This document shows positions 53,480 through 63,981 of a stretch of 64,000 nt of DNA, piece by piece (the first letter of the stretch is position 1; every line of letters begins with the position of its first letter). Below the pieces are notes generated by a model. It made no database searches and was not told where the DNA came from. It saw nothing but the letters and a program-made list of their open reading frames with translations. Origin of the DNA: Brachionus koreanus (lineage: Eukaryota > Rotifera > Eurotatoria > Ploima > Brachionidae); assembly GCA_016987375.1 (NCBI GenBank), contig PJRA01000555.1, forward strand, positions 962,609 to 1,026,608, given 5' to 3'. A program made the translations under genes and the position numbers.

Positions 53480-56400
53480 ATTTTAATTAGTTAATTTTTT
53501 TTTATAAAGATATTAATATTATTTTTATTAGTTTAGACAATTAGTTTAGTGCAAAAATACAAATTTTGTTTTTTTTTGGATTTAGCATTAATTTACACAA
53601 TTTTGCTCTGTTTTAATTATATAGAATTCCAATAAAAAAAAAAACTGTTCCTTACTTGACTATTTTTGCTTTTATTCATGCATAAAAATAACATAGGCGA
53701 TTATTATATGCCTTTAAAAATTAGCCGAAAGTAAATCAAAATTTTAGCATTTTAATTAAAATAAATTTTATAAACTTGATGCAATTTTTTTTTTGATTTT
53801 GTTTTTTAGTCTTTTCAATTAGAATTTTCATTACCCAAAGGATTTGTTTTGATTTGAAATATAATAAAAAAAAGTTAACGTTTTTAGGGCTGATGCTTAT
53901 TTCAAAAAGCTAAACATTTTTTGATTAAAATTAAACTACAACTAGTGTCTGGTTATTACAGTCAAAATATTTTACATCTTAAAAATAAAATGATGAAAAT
54001 ATTTTTAAACCAAACTTAACGATTAAATTTATCGATTACTTAATTAAAAATTAAAAATACTAAAACAAATAAATTTTGAATTTTGCATGTCTGACTTTGA
54101 AAGTTTTACATTAAAATTTAAAAAAAAAAAACGTCAATGATATTTTCATAAATTATATTAAATTTATTTCATACGAGTTTTTTTTTTCACTAAAACTCGA
54201 TAATTTTTGAAAAAAAAAATTTTTATTATTTATAAAAAGTAAGCTAAACAAAATTGATTAGATAGAAGGTTTTTTTTGTGTGGAAAACTAATTCTAAGAA
54301 TTTTTTTTTGTTATAAAGTAAATAGTCATTTGTAAGGCTTTAGCTTGTAGGTGATTCACCATTTTAAGAAAAACAAAAAGACTATTCAAATAGAGAAGCT
54401 CAATTGCAAAAAAATTTAATTATCAAAAAAAAAAAAAGAGTTGAATTAATTTGAGGTGAATTTTGAAAATTGTTAATCAAAAAAAAATATATATAAATAA
54501 TTCATATTTTTTGTTAACGATGCCATGTTATTTAATGCAGAATCTTTCTAAAATAAAAAAGTCCGTTCAGTTCAATATACAATAGAAACCAGTTTAATAG
54601 TCTAAAATAGCGTGTTTCGCGTTAACAAAGCCCAAAACTTGCTTCAAAAGCAAACAAAGCCGGTGTATTACTCAGACTTGATTTAAATTAATTATTATCT
54701 ACTTAAATAATTTTTATTCTAAAAATAAATATATAAAAGAGCGGAAGACAAAAATAAATAAATGAGCTCAATTTTGTATTTTTTTTAATTTATTTATTGT
54801 TGCGATAAAATTTTTATTTTTGAAATTTTTCATTATTCATGGGGAATAATTGTTAGTTGAGCTACATTCGATTAAATTGAGTCTTAGCACACAATCTCAG
54901 GCAAATATATGGGATAAAAATTAACATTGAATAAAACCTGAATATTTTTTTTTTTTATTTTAAAAATTGTCAAGCCATCAATAAATTCAACTATTTTTAT
55001 TAAATTATTGCAAAATCATAATTTCGCCTAAGAACAAATAAACTATAGCTAGAAATTTAAATACATAAAATAAAATGCATTTAAAATTTAATTTATTTTT
55101 CTCTCTTATTTTATTTTTTTCATACCTTTGAATAAAATAATTTGCATGATTGAACCACACTGAGTTATAATTTATCATAATTTCATTAATTGCTCACCAT
55201 CATCATCATCTATCGGGTGTCAATTAATAATTCAGCCACACTTCGACTACACTAAGACAAATTTTCAAAATTTAATGCTTCTAATCGCACTCTATTAGGC
55301 TTCTATGAAATTAAGTTTATTTTTTAAAAAAAAAAAGGTTAATTGAATCAAATTAAACTCTTGTTTAAAGTAAGAAAAAGTTTTTTCAGTTTTTTATTTT
55401 TTTTTCATCAGTCTTAGACTAGATAAAAAAAATGAAATTTTTATCTTGGCAAAACAGATTGGTGAAAGCTTAATCGAACTTTAGGCAGCTGAAGTCAAAT
55501 GTTTACCTAAGAGGTGTTGTTGTTATCCGACTATGCTCTAATCTCAAAAGTAAATATGTTTTACACACAAATTAGATTTTTAATTTTGTATAATCGCCTC
55601 AATTAGAGTCTTGGCTAATCTTTGCTCAAATAGTTCAATTAGTATGGACAGGGATTTAGACTTACTGTATAAAAGTCAAGTTTTTAGATGCCCACTGTTC
55701 TAGAAATAAGTTTGAAAAAAAAATTTAATTTTTTTCTTTTCAGATATTTCAGTCAATGGATTTTCAGTTTCTAAGTGGCAATTTAGCTTAATTGAATGAC
55801 CGGGTCTAATTTTCAGGCTTTTAATTTTCTTTTTTTTTTTAGATTAGGCTTATTCTCAGATGAATCGGTCTGTTTCTTGAAATAGCTAGTTCAATTTTAA
55901 ATTTAAAATTAGGCAAATTTTTTTTATTTTTTTACTTTATTGATAGAAATCATTTTGAATAAAGAGAAGCAAAAAAAAATTTTTTTTTATGAGAAATAAA
56001 TGATAAATTTGTTTGTTTGTTTGTTTGAATTATCAGAGGAAATGGGAAATCAAGCTATACAAAGCAAATAAATGATTAATCTATTGATATAAGTAGTTGT
56101 AAATTAATTTTTATTTTAGAAATTGTGTAATAACAATGGGGATAAATGACAAGTAGAGGGAATTATTCAAATCAGCTAGAGAACTAGCTGTTTTGTTTAA
56201 AAAATAATCTTAAACTTTTAATAACTAGGTCGTCAATCTCTAAAATCCAAAACACAAAGTGTAAATAAATAATTTAAATTGCATACCTTGTTTTTAATTT
56301 AGTTCGAATTGATCTCGTCTAAGAACTAATTCGACTACTGGTTTTAGCTCGGGGCGATCTTTGCCTAATTGAGACTTAGCACTTAATTCAAATACTTAGC

Positions 56401-57400
56401 AACAATCTCCAGACATAACTCAAACTGGACTTTGTTTTCCGGGATTTTTTTTTTCTAAACGGAAAAAATTTAATTGCTTTTAAATTTATTTTTTTTGGCT
56501 TTTAGAGTTTTTGTTGTTGTTGTTGTTGTTTTTATGCTTGATTCTTTTATCGCTAATTTTTAATTTTTTTTAACAATTGTAATTGTTCATAAGGTGAAAT
56601 ATTTTGTTTAAAAGCCTAGTTTATTTTTTTAATTTTTCAGTTAGTTCAAAAATTAGATTTAAGTATTTATTTTGGCGCTTGAATCCAAAAAAATAATTAA
56701 AGCTAAGATCTTTTAAGATTCTTGAATTTTAGACTGGAAATAAATTTTTATGTGCCAATAAATTCTAAGATTTTAATAAGATGTGATAAGATTCTTAGGT
56801 TTATTCGTAGGTAATTGGCTTGGCAACTGTTTCTTAAGGATATTTAGCTCAATTATTTCCATTTGAAATAAAAAGTTTTTTTTTTTTTTAACAAAATAAT
56901 TTTGAATTTAGGGAGTAAAAAATCAATAAAACGATTACCCGAAAGCACTTAAGTTGAGAAAAAAAAATTTTTTTTTTTTTAATAAATTTAAGAGAGTTTC
57001 TTAAAAAACACAATAAAAACATAATTGCTATTTTCAGGTGTATTAGAAAAAAAAATTGTCAAAAACTATTTAAAAGGAACGCGGTCCCAATCAAGTCAAT
57101 TAGCTTAAAGCATATTTGACAAATTAATTGAAATAATTTTTTTCTATAAACTTAGCAATACATTTTGAAATAGTCTCTCTATTTTTGTTTTAATTATATA
57201 ACAACTTAAGAATTGCTTATGCTTTCGAATATTGTGTGTTTTGCCTTCTTGACAAACAAAAATGTCTTTAAATTTGTGTTTAGAAAAAAAAAGAAATTAA
57301 TGGACAACTTTTAAACTAAATTAATTTTCTTAAACGTCTCTTAATTGTCGACAATGAAATTTTAAAATATAAATTTAGCCGACCTGAATTAATTTAAAGC
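53480..57400. other. long non-coding region upstream of the RBPMS/couch potato gene
   Basis: About 4 kb without any supportable ORF, RNA gene or intact mobile element. It contains short simple repeats, for example (CAT)n near 55198 and (GTT)n at about 56508-56530. The couch potato gene family is known for large regulatory regions, so part of this is likely regulatory, but nothing specific can be named. Confidence 0.5.
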
Positions 57401-57435
57401 ATTATTTTCCATTGTTTTCTCTCACTATTTTCCAA

Positions 57436-59181
57436 ATGATCAAAATGAACACTGTGCCATCATCACCGAACGCATTGGGTCTCAAATTCAACACATTGTC
57501 TAGCTCAACCTCTTCGTCACTCTCCTCGTCTAACTCTAGTCATGCCAAGCACACAGACCAAACGAGTTTAACCGAGGTAAATGCGCTAAAATACCCATAA
57601 ACTAAAACAAAACAAAACAAAATTTTTTCTCCTAAATACTCGCATTTAGTTCTTACCTTTTTTTTTATAAACAAACTGCACTTTCTATTTTTTTTTTATT
57701 TTTAATTGTGTAATATTTATTTTAGAGAATTTTTAGAATATTTATTGCACAAAAAAAAAATAATAAAATAACCACTATTAATGAGTTATTGACACGAAAC
57801 CTTAAGCACACACTTTCACACAATGGGCAAATATAATTTGATAAAAACTGTTAATCAAGCAGATAATTTGCATCAATTGGTCACTGGTCAGCCTGGCTAT
57901 CAGTTGAATCAGTCGAGCGCGGTATTATCTCTGATTAACAGTCCAGCACAATTGCAGCAGCATGCCAGAACGCTGCAGGCTCTGACCAAGCTTAAGCCCA
58001 AGAACAGTGTAGCATGCTCGGTGTCGCCGTCCTCCTCTTCGTCGGCTAATTTTTCCTCTTCCCAATCACCGTCACCGCATTCACCTGATAATGCTAATGA
58101 ACAAGAACACTCACAACTATCTGAAAACACCACCACTATTGCTCAAAATAGCGACAACACTGAAAATGAAGCCAATAAAGTTGACTAAACCAACTTGGAC
58201 CTTGATTTTTTATTTATATTTAAATTTTTCTTTTACTTTAAGGTTCGAACATTGTTTGTAAGCGGTCTGCCCATGGACGCTAAACCAAGAGAGCTATATC
58301 TTCTCTTCAGAGCCTATAAAGTAAGCAATAATTTTTTAAATTTTAGAAAATTTAAAAAAAAAAATTTTTTTTCAGGGTTTTGAAGGCTCTTTGCTCAAAG
58401 TTACAAACAAAAATGGAAAAAATTTATCTGTAAAATTTAAATAAATTTTAATTTTTGTGAAAATTTATAATTTTTTATTTTTAAGCCGGTTGGATTCGTT
58501 ACCTTTTCGACTAGGGGTGAAGCCGAATCAGCTAAACAAGAGTTAACCGTGAGAATTTTTTTTCTTTAAATTTTTTAAATAAAATTTAAATTTAAACTTT
58601 ATTCAGGGTGTTAGATTTGATCCGGATTTGCCGCAAACACTTCGACTTGAATTTGCCAAGTCGAATACCAAAGTGCAGAAAACTAAGCAGTCTTCAATGG
58701 TACAAAGTCATCATCAACAAGCCAACCATAACAATTCACAAAATCAAGTTGCAGCTCAATTACAACCAGCCCTAATACCTTTAAGTCGTATGCAAAAAAA
58801 GTTTTTAATAAAATATTTTTTCTTAATTTTCTTTTCAAAATAGACGACATTAACTCTGGTGCATTTTTCTCGACTAGTGAGGCAGCCTGGCCGCCACAGC
58901 TAGCCTTCGATTTGAGCTCGACAGCAGGTCTACACACTCTCATACCCACTCTTTTGCCTCCCCATTTACAAGTAAATTTTTTAAACCATTATTTTTCTAA
59001 AGCATTTAACACTTTCCAACAAAAAAAGGGATTGTCACATCAGTTGAGCAACTCGACGCAAACAAACAACACTGTAAGCACAAACCAACATTTAACTAAT
59101 GCAAACAATCACATGATTCAAGTAGGCCTGGGTCAGTACATGAGTGATCAAGATCATTTCAAGAGTTTGTTCTCGGTATAA
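57436..59181 (+). CDS. RBPMS: RBPMS / couch potato RNA-binding protein
   Basis: Seven exons: 57436-57576, 58243-58320, 58376-58429, 58486-58548, 58607-58787, 58844-58971 and 59029-59181, giving 265 residues; several introns are only 54-58 bases. One [23 protein letters not shown] contains RNP2 (LFVSGL) and is almost the family consensus, followed by [16 protein letters not shown], then [17 protein letters not shown] (RNP1), and [25 protein letters not shown] dimers bind paired CAC sites in pre-mRNA and control splicing, mainly in muscle; couch potato acts in the nervous system. After the RRM is a Gln/Asn/His-rich region and [20 protein letters not shown], also seen in couch potato proteins. 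The last intron (57 bases) is in frame, so retaining it adds 19 residues. An alternative 5' part lies in intron 1. Confidence 0.9.
57823..58188 (+). CDS. candidate alternative first exon of the RBPMS gene, or separate small ORF
   Basis: Within intron 1 an open frame of 121 codons has coding-like composition, much less AT-rich than neighbouring intron sequence: [38 protein letters not shown], then a Ser/Pro-rich part ([20 protein letters not shown]) and an Asn/Glu-rich end. Just before its stop an AAA|GTTGAC would splice in phase 0 to the RRM exon at 58243, but GTTGAC is a poor donor. It may be an alternative N-terminus for the RNA-binding protein, as insect couch potato has several, or an independent product. 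Confidence 0.45.
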   Translation: MGKYNLIKTVNQADNLHQLVTGQPGYQLNQSSAVLSLINSPAQLQQHARTLQALTKLKPKNSVACSVSPSSSSSANFSSSQSPSPHSPDNANEQEHSQLSENTTTIAQNSDNTENEANKVD

Positions 59182-59870
59182 AACAATCACATTTAAAGTT
59201 TAAATAAATATGCAATTCACATTTAGACTACTATTTGGCTCCACTTGAGCAGCATATTCGACACAATATTTCATTTTTTTCCGTCCAAATCACATTTTTT
59301 TCTCAATCTCAAAAATTTTAAAAATGCTCATTTTATTCAGTTTTTTTTTACCTTTATACAAATTTATTAGCTAGTTTATTATCGATTTATTTATTCAATT
59401 AATTAATACAAATTCGTTATTTATTTATTCAAATTTGTTAAATTTTTCAAAATAAATTTTTTTTTTCTTATTTAAAAAAATTTTCATTTAAAATTATAAT
59501 AAAACGAAAAAGTTAAAATAGCAATAATTCTTTTGACAAACAGTTTTTTTTTCTGTTGAATAAGCTATTTAAATAATTTAAATGTATAATATTATCAGAA
59601 TAAAATAAAAAAAAACAGATTTTTTTGAGAGACCAAATAAGAGACAACTAAAGTTTTATTTTTAAATTGGAATCTCTCAAATTAATGAAAAACAAGCATT
59701 TATATTTGAAAGATTATGACTAGAACGCTATAATTGCTGAAACAAATATAATAATAACTGTTTATAATTCAAATTTAATATAACATTATATTTGGGTTAT
59801 AACAGTAATTTTAACAGTAATTGATTGTTATTTATATAGCCCAAAGACTTATTGGCCGCCTTGCGCATTA
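59182..59870. other. 3' flank of RBPMS gene
   Basis: AT-rich, no gene. Probably includes the 3' UTR; the start resembles transcribed sequence in its lower AT content to about 59290. Confidence 0.4.
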
Positions 59871-59879
59871 GTAGCATTC

Positions 59880-60075
59880 ATTAATAAACTTGTTCATGAT
59901 TTTGTAAAGCCGTTTGTCAAGTTTGATTTCTCTGCCATTTATTTCTGCAACCAATCTCTTGTCATGTGATCTTTGTAGGTTTTAAGCACTATATACTCCA
60001 GATGAGGTCTCACAAATGATGTATAGAAAGGTCTCAATAATTCCCGGCTAAGGTTCTTAAAAAAAAGTTATTTTA
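59880..60075 (-). mobile_element. LINE relic, RT fragment
   Basis: On the minus strand RPFYTSFVRPHLEYIVLK is the classic end of the RT palm/thumb in jockey/CR1 LINEs (usually YKSLVRPHLEYA). The following bases in other frames give RDWLQK and REIKLDKRLYKIMNKF-like pieces. Heavily decayed. Confidence 0.65.
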
Positions 60076-60264
60076 GTTTATAAGTTTTGCATTCTTGCAA
60101 TATGTCACAAGTATAAGAAACTCAATAAATAAAAGTCTTTTTGAAATAAAGAGGTTGTTCAATTTGTCCTAAAAAGTTAAGCATCAATTTTCAAACCATT
60201 TATGGTGCCTTTTTTGACTATTGCCTATCGTTATCAAATTATCTTACAAGAAAATCAATTCAAA

Positions 60265-60751
60265 AGTTAACTAATTCGTATTACTATTCTATTCAAAGAC
60301 TGTTGACTGTTTCCAACACAGAATTATCAAACGTGTTGCCCAATTTGTTCATAAAATTTTAAATTTAAAGAACTCGCCAAATGGTCTAAGAGAAAGTCTA
60401 ATCAGAAACTGTTCATTTAACACTCAAAAACCGGAGGGGTCTTTTGAACCTCTTTTGTAACTTACTTTATTTGTTTTTTATTCAATAAATTTAATCAATT
60501 TTTTATAATTTTTTTTTTCAATCATTTCTTAAATCAAAAATATTATAAAATTATTCAATTTTTTCTATAAAATAATTTTATTTTCATTGAAAAAAAGTAT
60601 TAAAAAAGATTTAAATAAAAGGGTCAAAAAAGTCATCCGATTTTTGAGTGTTAAAACTCAATATGCTCTAAGAAATGCTAAAGAATGCTTTGTTCCTTCG
60701 AAAGGAAAATTCTATGATTATAATCTAAAAACATTTGATTATTTTTATTGA
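60265..60751 (+). mobile_element. LINE relic, RT C-terminus, interrupted by a MITE
   Basis: Plus strand YSKTVDCFQHRIIKRVAQF, VHKILNLKNSPNGLRESLI and RNCSF run up to 60416. The frame resumes at 60651 with KTQYALRNAKECFVPSKGKF and ends in a stop at 60751. The pattern resembles the ends of jockey-like LINE proteins (YNLRN...). The 230-base MITE plus one TTAA copy exactly separates the two halves, so removal restores frame. Confidence 0.65.
60421..60650. mobile_element. MITE with TTAA target duplication (piggyBac-like)
   Basis: 230 bases flanked on both sides by TTAA (60417-60420 and 60651-60654). The termini are inverted: the left starts CACTCAAAAACCGGAGGGGT; the reverse complement of the right starts CACTCAAAAATCGGATGACT, and similarity continues to about 35 bases. 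No coding capacity. A TTAA duplication is the mark of piggyBac-type transposition, so an autonomous piggyBac-like element elsewhere may have moved it. Confidence 0.8.
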
Positions 60752-60754
60752 AAT

Positions 60755-61685
60755 ATTTAAATTCCGACTAGATGATCTCCAGTTTAATCTTGCCTTATTT
60801 AAGAAATTTTTTTTTGAAATTTAAACAAATTTTAATATTTTTAAAATTATTATGCTATTTATTTAGGATTGAAATTGTACAAAGATAAGCTTCACTTTAT
60901 TTTCTAATAACTTAAAAAATTTAGATCCAAAAAAGAAATAGCAAAAATATATTATGCCACTGGTCGGGCAAATCTTGGTGTTAGAAAGAAAACTATAATC
61001 TCCGCGTCCATTAAGAAGATAAATCAATCGAAAGAGAATTTCAAGTCAGAATGGCAGATTGAGAGAAATTTCAATTTAAAACAGTGTTTGTGGTTTAAAA
61101 ATGTATTTAATTTTCTAATCTAATTCTGTTAAGCAATTGATTTTTTAATTCTAAATTTAAAAATAAACATTTGTCTAAAATTTTACATTCAATTGATCTA
61201 AAACCAAAGAAACCAGTTGAGAATTTAAAGATTTCAAACCAATTGGCCTTTTGTTGTAGATACTTTGGTAAACAAAAAATAAAAATTATTAAATTGTTGT
61301 TTTTCTGTTTTCCTTTAGATAAAAAAAATTCAATAAATTTATTTAAAAATTTTATTTGAATTTATTTGGTCGTTTATTTTTTTTAAAATATTAATTATTT
61401 AAAATTTTTTTCATAAATATAACTTCTCTTTATTTCATTCATTCATCCTGCATTTAAGATTTTTTTTATAAATAATGTCCGTTTTCTTAACAAACAATTA
61501 AAATTTTAATTAAAAGCATCCAATTTTTATCTATAATCAGGAACTTGATTTTTATGATTCAATTATTTTATTTTTATTTTCAACAAATGAGGTAAAACAT
61601 ATTTCACATTAAACATTAAACAACTGTTGGTATTTTGTCTTCAAATAGTTAAAAAAGCAGTAAAAAAATATTGAAATATTTATTA
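60755..61685. other. spacer before GPCR gene, with an unassigned open stretch
   Basis: At 60923-61123 (plus) 66 codons are open without an ATG: ATGRANLGVRKKTIISASIK and NFKSEWQIERNFNLKQCLW. The composition is less AT-rich than its surroundings, and the stretch could be an exon or a transposon fragment. A further open frame at 61171-61359 (VENLKISNQLAFCCRYFGKQ) might be related. I do not recognise either. Confidence 0.35.
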
Positions 61686-61689
61686 GAAG

Positions 61690-62656
61690 ATGAATTATGA
61701 TATAATTATTTTGCTACAAGAAATTTTGGCATACTATGGAATACTTGTGATCATTATAGGCACATTATCAAATCTAATTAATTTTTTCATTTGTTTTAAT
61801 CTAAGAAAAAATCCAACATTTGTATTTTTATGCTATTTATCCATTTTAAACATACTGCTAATTTACCACTGGAATGCTGACTATATACTAAGATTTCTGT
61901 TTGGCATTGACTGGCTTAATTTTAACATTCTGGTTTGTAAATTGCTGAATTTTATTCAATACTCGTCCAGTCAATCAGCCGCATGGATTTTGACTCTTAT
62001 ATCGGGTGAACAATTTCTAAGTGTTAAAATAAAACTTTGGCGCAGTAATTACTTTTCGGCCAAAAAAGCCTTCTGGACCGCTTTTGGTCTAGTAACACTA
62101 ATTTTTTTGATAAACTCAAATGTTCTAATTTTCTTGGGTTATCAAGAAATTGTGAACGGAACTTTGGTTGATTTTTGCTTTAATGGAAACGTTACCGACT
62201 ATGCCACCTATTACGGATATGTAAAATTTTAAATTTATTTTAAAGATTTAAATAAAATATTATTTTAAGTTTCATCTAGCTAATTATTCAATAATTCCCT
62301 TTATTATAATGTTCCTATTTAATCTGATGCTTTGGATCGAGCTAAAAAAAACAAAAACAAGACTGAGAGATGTGTATTACACTAGTGATAAATCAGCCAA
62401 AAATTTAACCAGAAGTATAATCAAGACATGTTTGTTTTTTGTGTTCATGACTTTGCCAAATGCAGTGGTGTCTCTGATGTACACTTGGTTGGCACAGACA
62501 GAACTGGGATTTTTGATCATACGCATTGGTGATCTTTTATCTTTTACATTTCATGGCTTCAATTTTTTCATCAATCTATATGTCAACAAAAAATTTCGTC
62601 TAAAATGCAGACATCTCATTTCCAGAAGCAAAACATCATCCATTGTTTCAAAATAA
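61690..62656 (+). CDS. rhodopsin-class GPCR, orphan peptide-receptor-like
   Basis: Exons 61690-62220 and 62270-62656 separated by a 49-base GT-AG intron; 305 residues with seven hydrophobic segments. TM1 is ILAYYGILVIIIGTLSNLIN with the conserved GN-like SN; TM2 contains FVFLCYLSILNILLIYHWN. TM3 has the conserved Cys (VCKLLNFIQY) and ends in ILTLISGEQFLSVKIKLWR, where the usual DRY reads E-Q-F, lacking Arg. Cys in DFCFNG can form the loop disulphide. TM6 is TCLFFVFMTLPNAVVSLMY, and TM7 ends FNFFINLYVNKKFR, where NPxxY is altered but the helix-8 start is kept. The tail is short and Ser-rich. The layout fits the diverged invertebrate peptide receptors; the ligand is unknown. Confidence 0.85.
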
Positions 62657-62659
62657 ATT

Positions 62660-62995
62660 AATTTTAAATAGAATTTATGCTTTCAGACAATGAATTAATT
62701 TTTTCTTTTTAATTTAAAAAAAAATATCTTTATTTTGTATTTTCGTTTGATGCTTGATTCATTGTGAAATTAATGTTAATAACAAAAATAAAAAAAGAAA
62801 AATAAATTATTAATTTTTTATTTTAGATTTATTTAGAAAACTATTATTCACGCTATCAGTATTCTTATTTTTTTCTATTAAGCTTAGCTAGCCATTTTTT
62901 TTTTCAAATAAAACGTTCTCTGAATTTTGTTTTTTTTTTTTTTATTTTTATGAAAAATAAACATTTGAAATAGTTTAAATTTTAGAAAAATTTAA
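62660..62995. other. intergenic
   Basis: AT-rich spacer between the GPCR and the small secreted-protein genes; nothing recognised. Confidence 0.45.
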
Positions 62996-62999
62996 CAGC

Positions 63000-63182
63000 A
63001 TGAAATTTTGTTTTCTAATTGTAGTGTTTATATGCTTTGTCAAGCAGTTTTGGGGGGTACAAATCTTGCCAGCAGATATATCAATGAGAATAGAGCCGAA
63101 ACCTCTGTTCGAACAAGTTCAAGTTGTTCAAAACGTTAAGAAGAAAATCACTAGTCGAAAAAGAAAAAGCAACAAATTCTAA
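63000..63182 (+). CDS. small secreted protein with basic tail
   Basis: 60 residues, intronless. A strong signal peptide (MKFCFLIVVFICFVKQFWG) is followed by a mature part of about 41 residues: VQILPADISMRIEPKPLFEQ and a very basic end with KKKITSRKRKSNKF. No Cys in the mature part. The KKK and RKRK sites could be processing points for prohormone convertases. It lies 85 bases before another small secreted basic protein. It could be a peptide precursor or a secreted cationic peptide; I do not recognise a family. Confidence 0.6.
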   Translation: MKFCFLIVVFICFVKQFWGVQILPADISMRIEPKPLFEQVQVVQNVKKKITSRKRKSNKF

Positions 63183-63266
63183 ATAATGCAATATTTTTTT
63201 TTATAGCTCTTTGTTACAAGATTTAAATAGAAGCTTTTTTCCAATAAAATAATCATCATTTCAAAA

Positions 63267-63593
63267 ATGAATAAAAATATTTTTTTAATCGCGTTTTTAG
63301 TTTTGAATATTATTGCATTTTATGGCTTAGTTGACGCTCAAGATGTTGAAGCTCAGGATGAATCTGATATTTACAGTCTATTGAGAAGAAAATCCCAAGC
63401 CCAAGCTCAAGCTAGAACTACTGCTACCTTGACAACAAGACCAACTAGACCTACAAGGCCAACAAGACCATCGAGAACAAATGGGAAAGCAAGACCATCA
63501 AGATTAGAAGGACGAAGAGCTAAAAGACCTCAACAACAAGCCAGAAGGTCGAGAAAAAATCGAAGACCCTCACAAAATACAAGAAAAAATTAA
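63267..63593 (+). CDS. secreted Arg/Pro/Thr-rich basic protein
   Basis: 108 residues, intronless. Signal peptide MNKNIFLIAFLVLNIIAF ending near GLVDAQ; then a short acidic pro-like part (DVEAQDESDIYSLLRRKS). After the RRK comes a Gln/Ala repeat (QAQAQA) and a TRP-type repeat (TRPTRPTRPTRPSR), then an Arg/Lys-rich end (KNRRPSQNTRKN). The acidic stretch, dibasic site and basic mature part resemble the layout of cationic peptide or neuropeptide precursors, but no known family is matched. Low-complexity DNA repeats encode part of the mature region. Confidence 0.65.
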   Translation: MNKNIFLIAFLVLNIIAFYGLVDAQDVEAQDESDIYSLLRRKSQAQAQARTTATLTTRPTRPTRPTRPSRTNGKARPSRLEGRRAKRPQQQARRSRKNRRPSQNTRKN

Positions 63594-63635
63594 TTTATAA
63601 AATTTATTTAAAAAAATAAAATATTTTAACTTAAT

Positions 63636-63981
63636 CTAAACACATTTGTCTCCACGTTTATCCGGGGCTGATCTGTAGCCATCCAAGCATCTAAAAATAT
63701 TTAGCTTAAATAATTGCGTTTCATCGTGTTTTAGTTGAAAAATTTACTGGCAATCTTTTCGTTTCTCATCGCAAACAATGTAGCGTGATGGCCAACAATC
63801 ATAGTCTTTGACACATTTTTTAAACAATACTTTATGCTTAATTGGATGAGTTGGATGTGGATGTTTTTTTTTTCCACCTGCCCAAAGTGAACTGATCAAG
63901 CATGCTAAAACTTGTCTTAGATTTAAATGTGCTTGCAATTTTAAAACTTTACTTACTAGCTATTAAAACTAATGTCCGCAT
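63636..63981 (-). CDS. small secreted EGF-like cysteine-rich protein, three exons
   Basis: Minus-strand exons 63981-63957, 63904-63748 and 63690-63636 with GT-AG borders, 78 residues. Joining exons 1 and 2 yields a good signal peptide (MRTLVLIATCLISSLWAGG), which neither exon gives alone. A His/Pro/Lys-rich linker (KKKHPHPTHPIKH) follows, then six Cys: CVKDYDCWPSRYIVC, CQC and CLDGY...CV. The spacing C-x5-C-x7-C-x6-C-x-C-x12-13-C with CxC-x-x-GY is the EGF-like pattern. A single secreted EGF-like module may be a ligand, a matrix protein or a small inhibitor; the function is not assigned. Confidence 0.7.
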
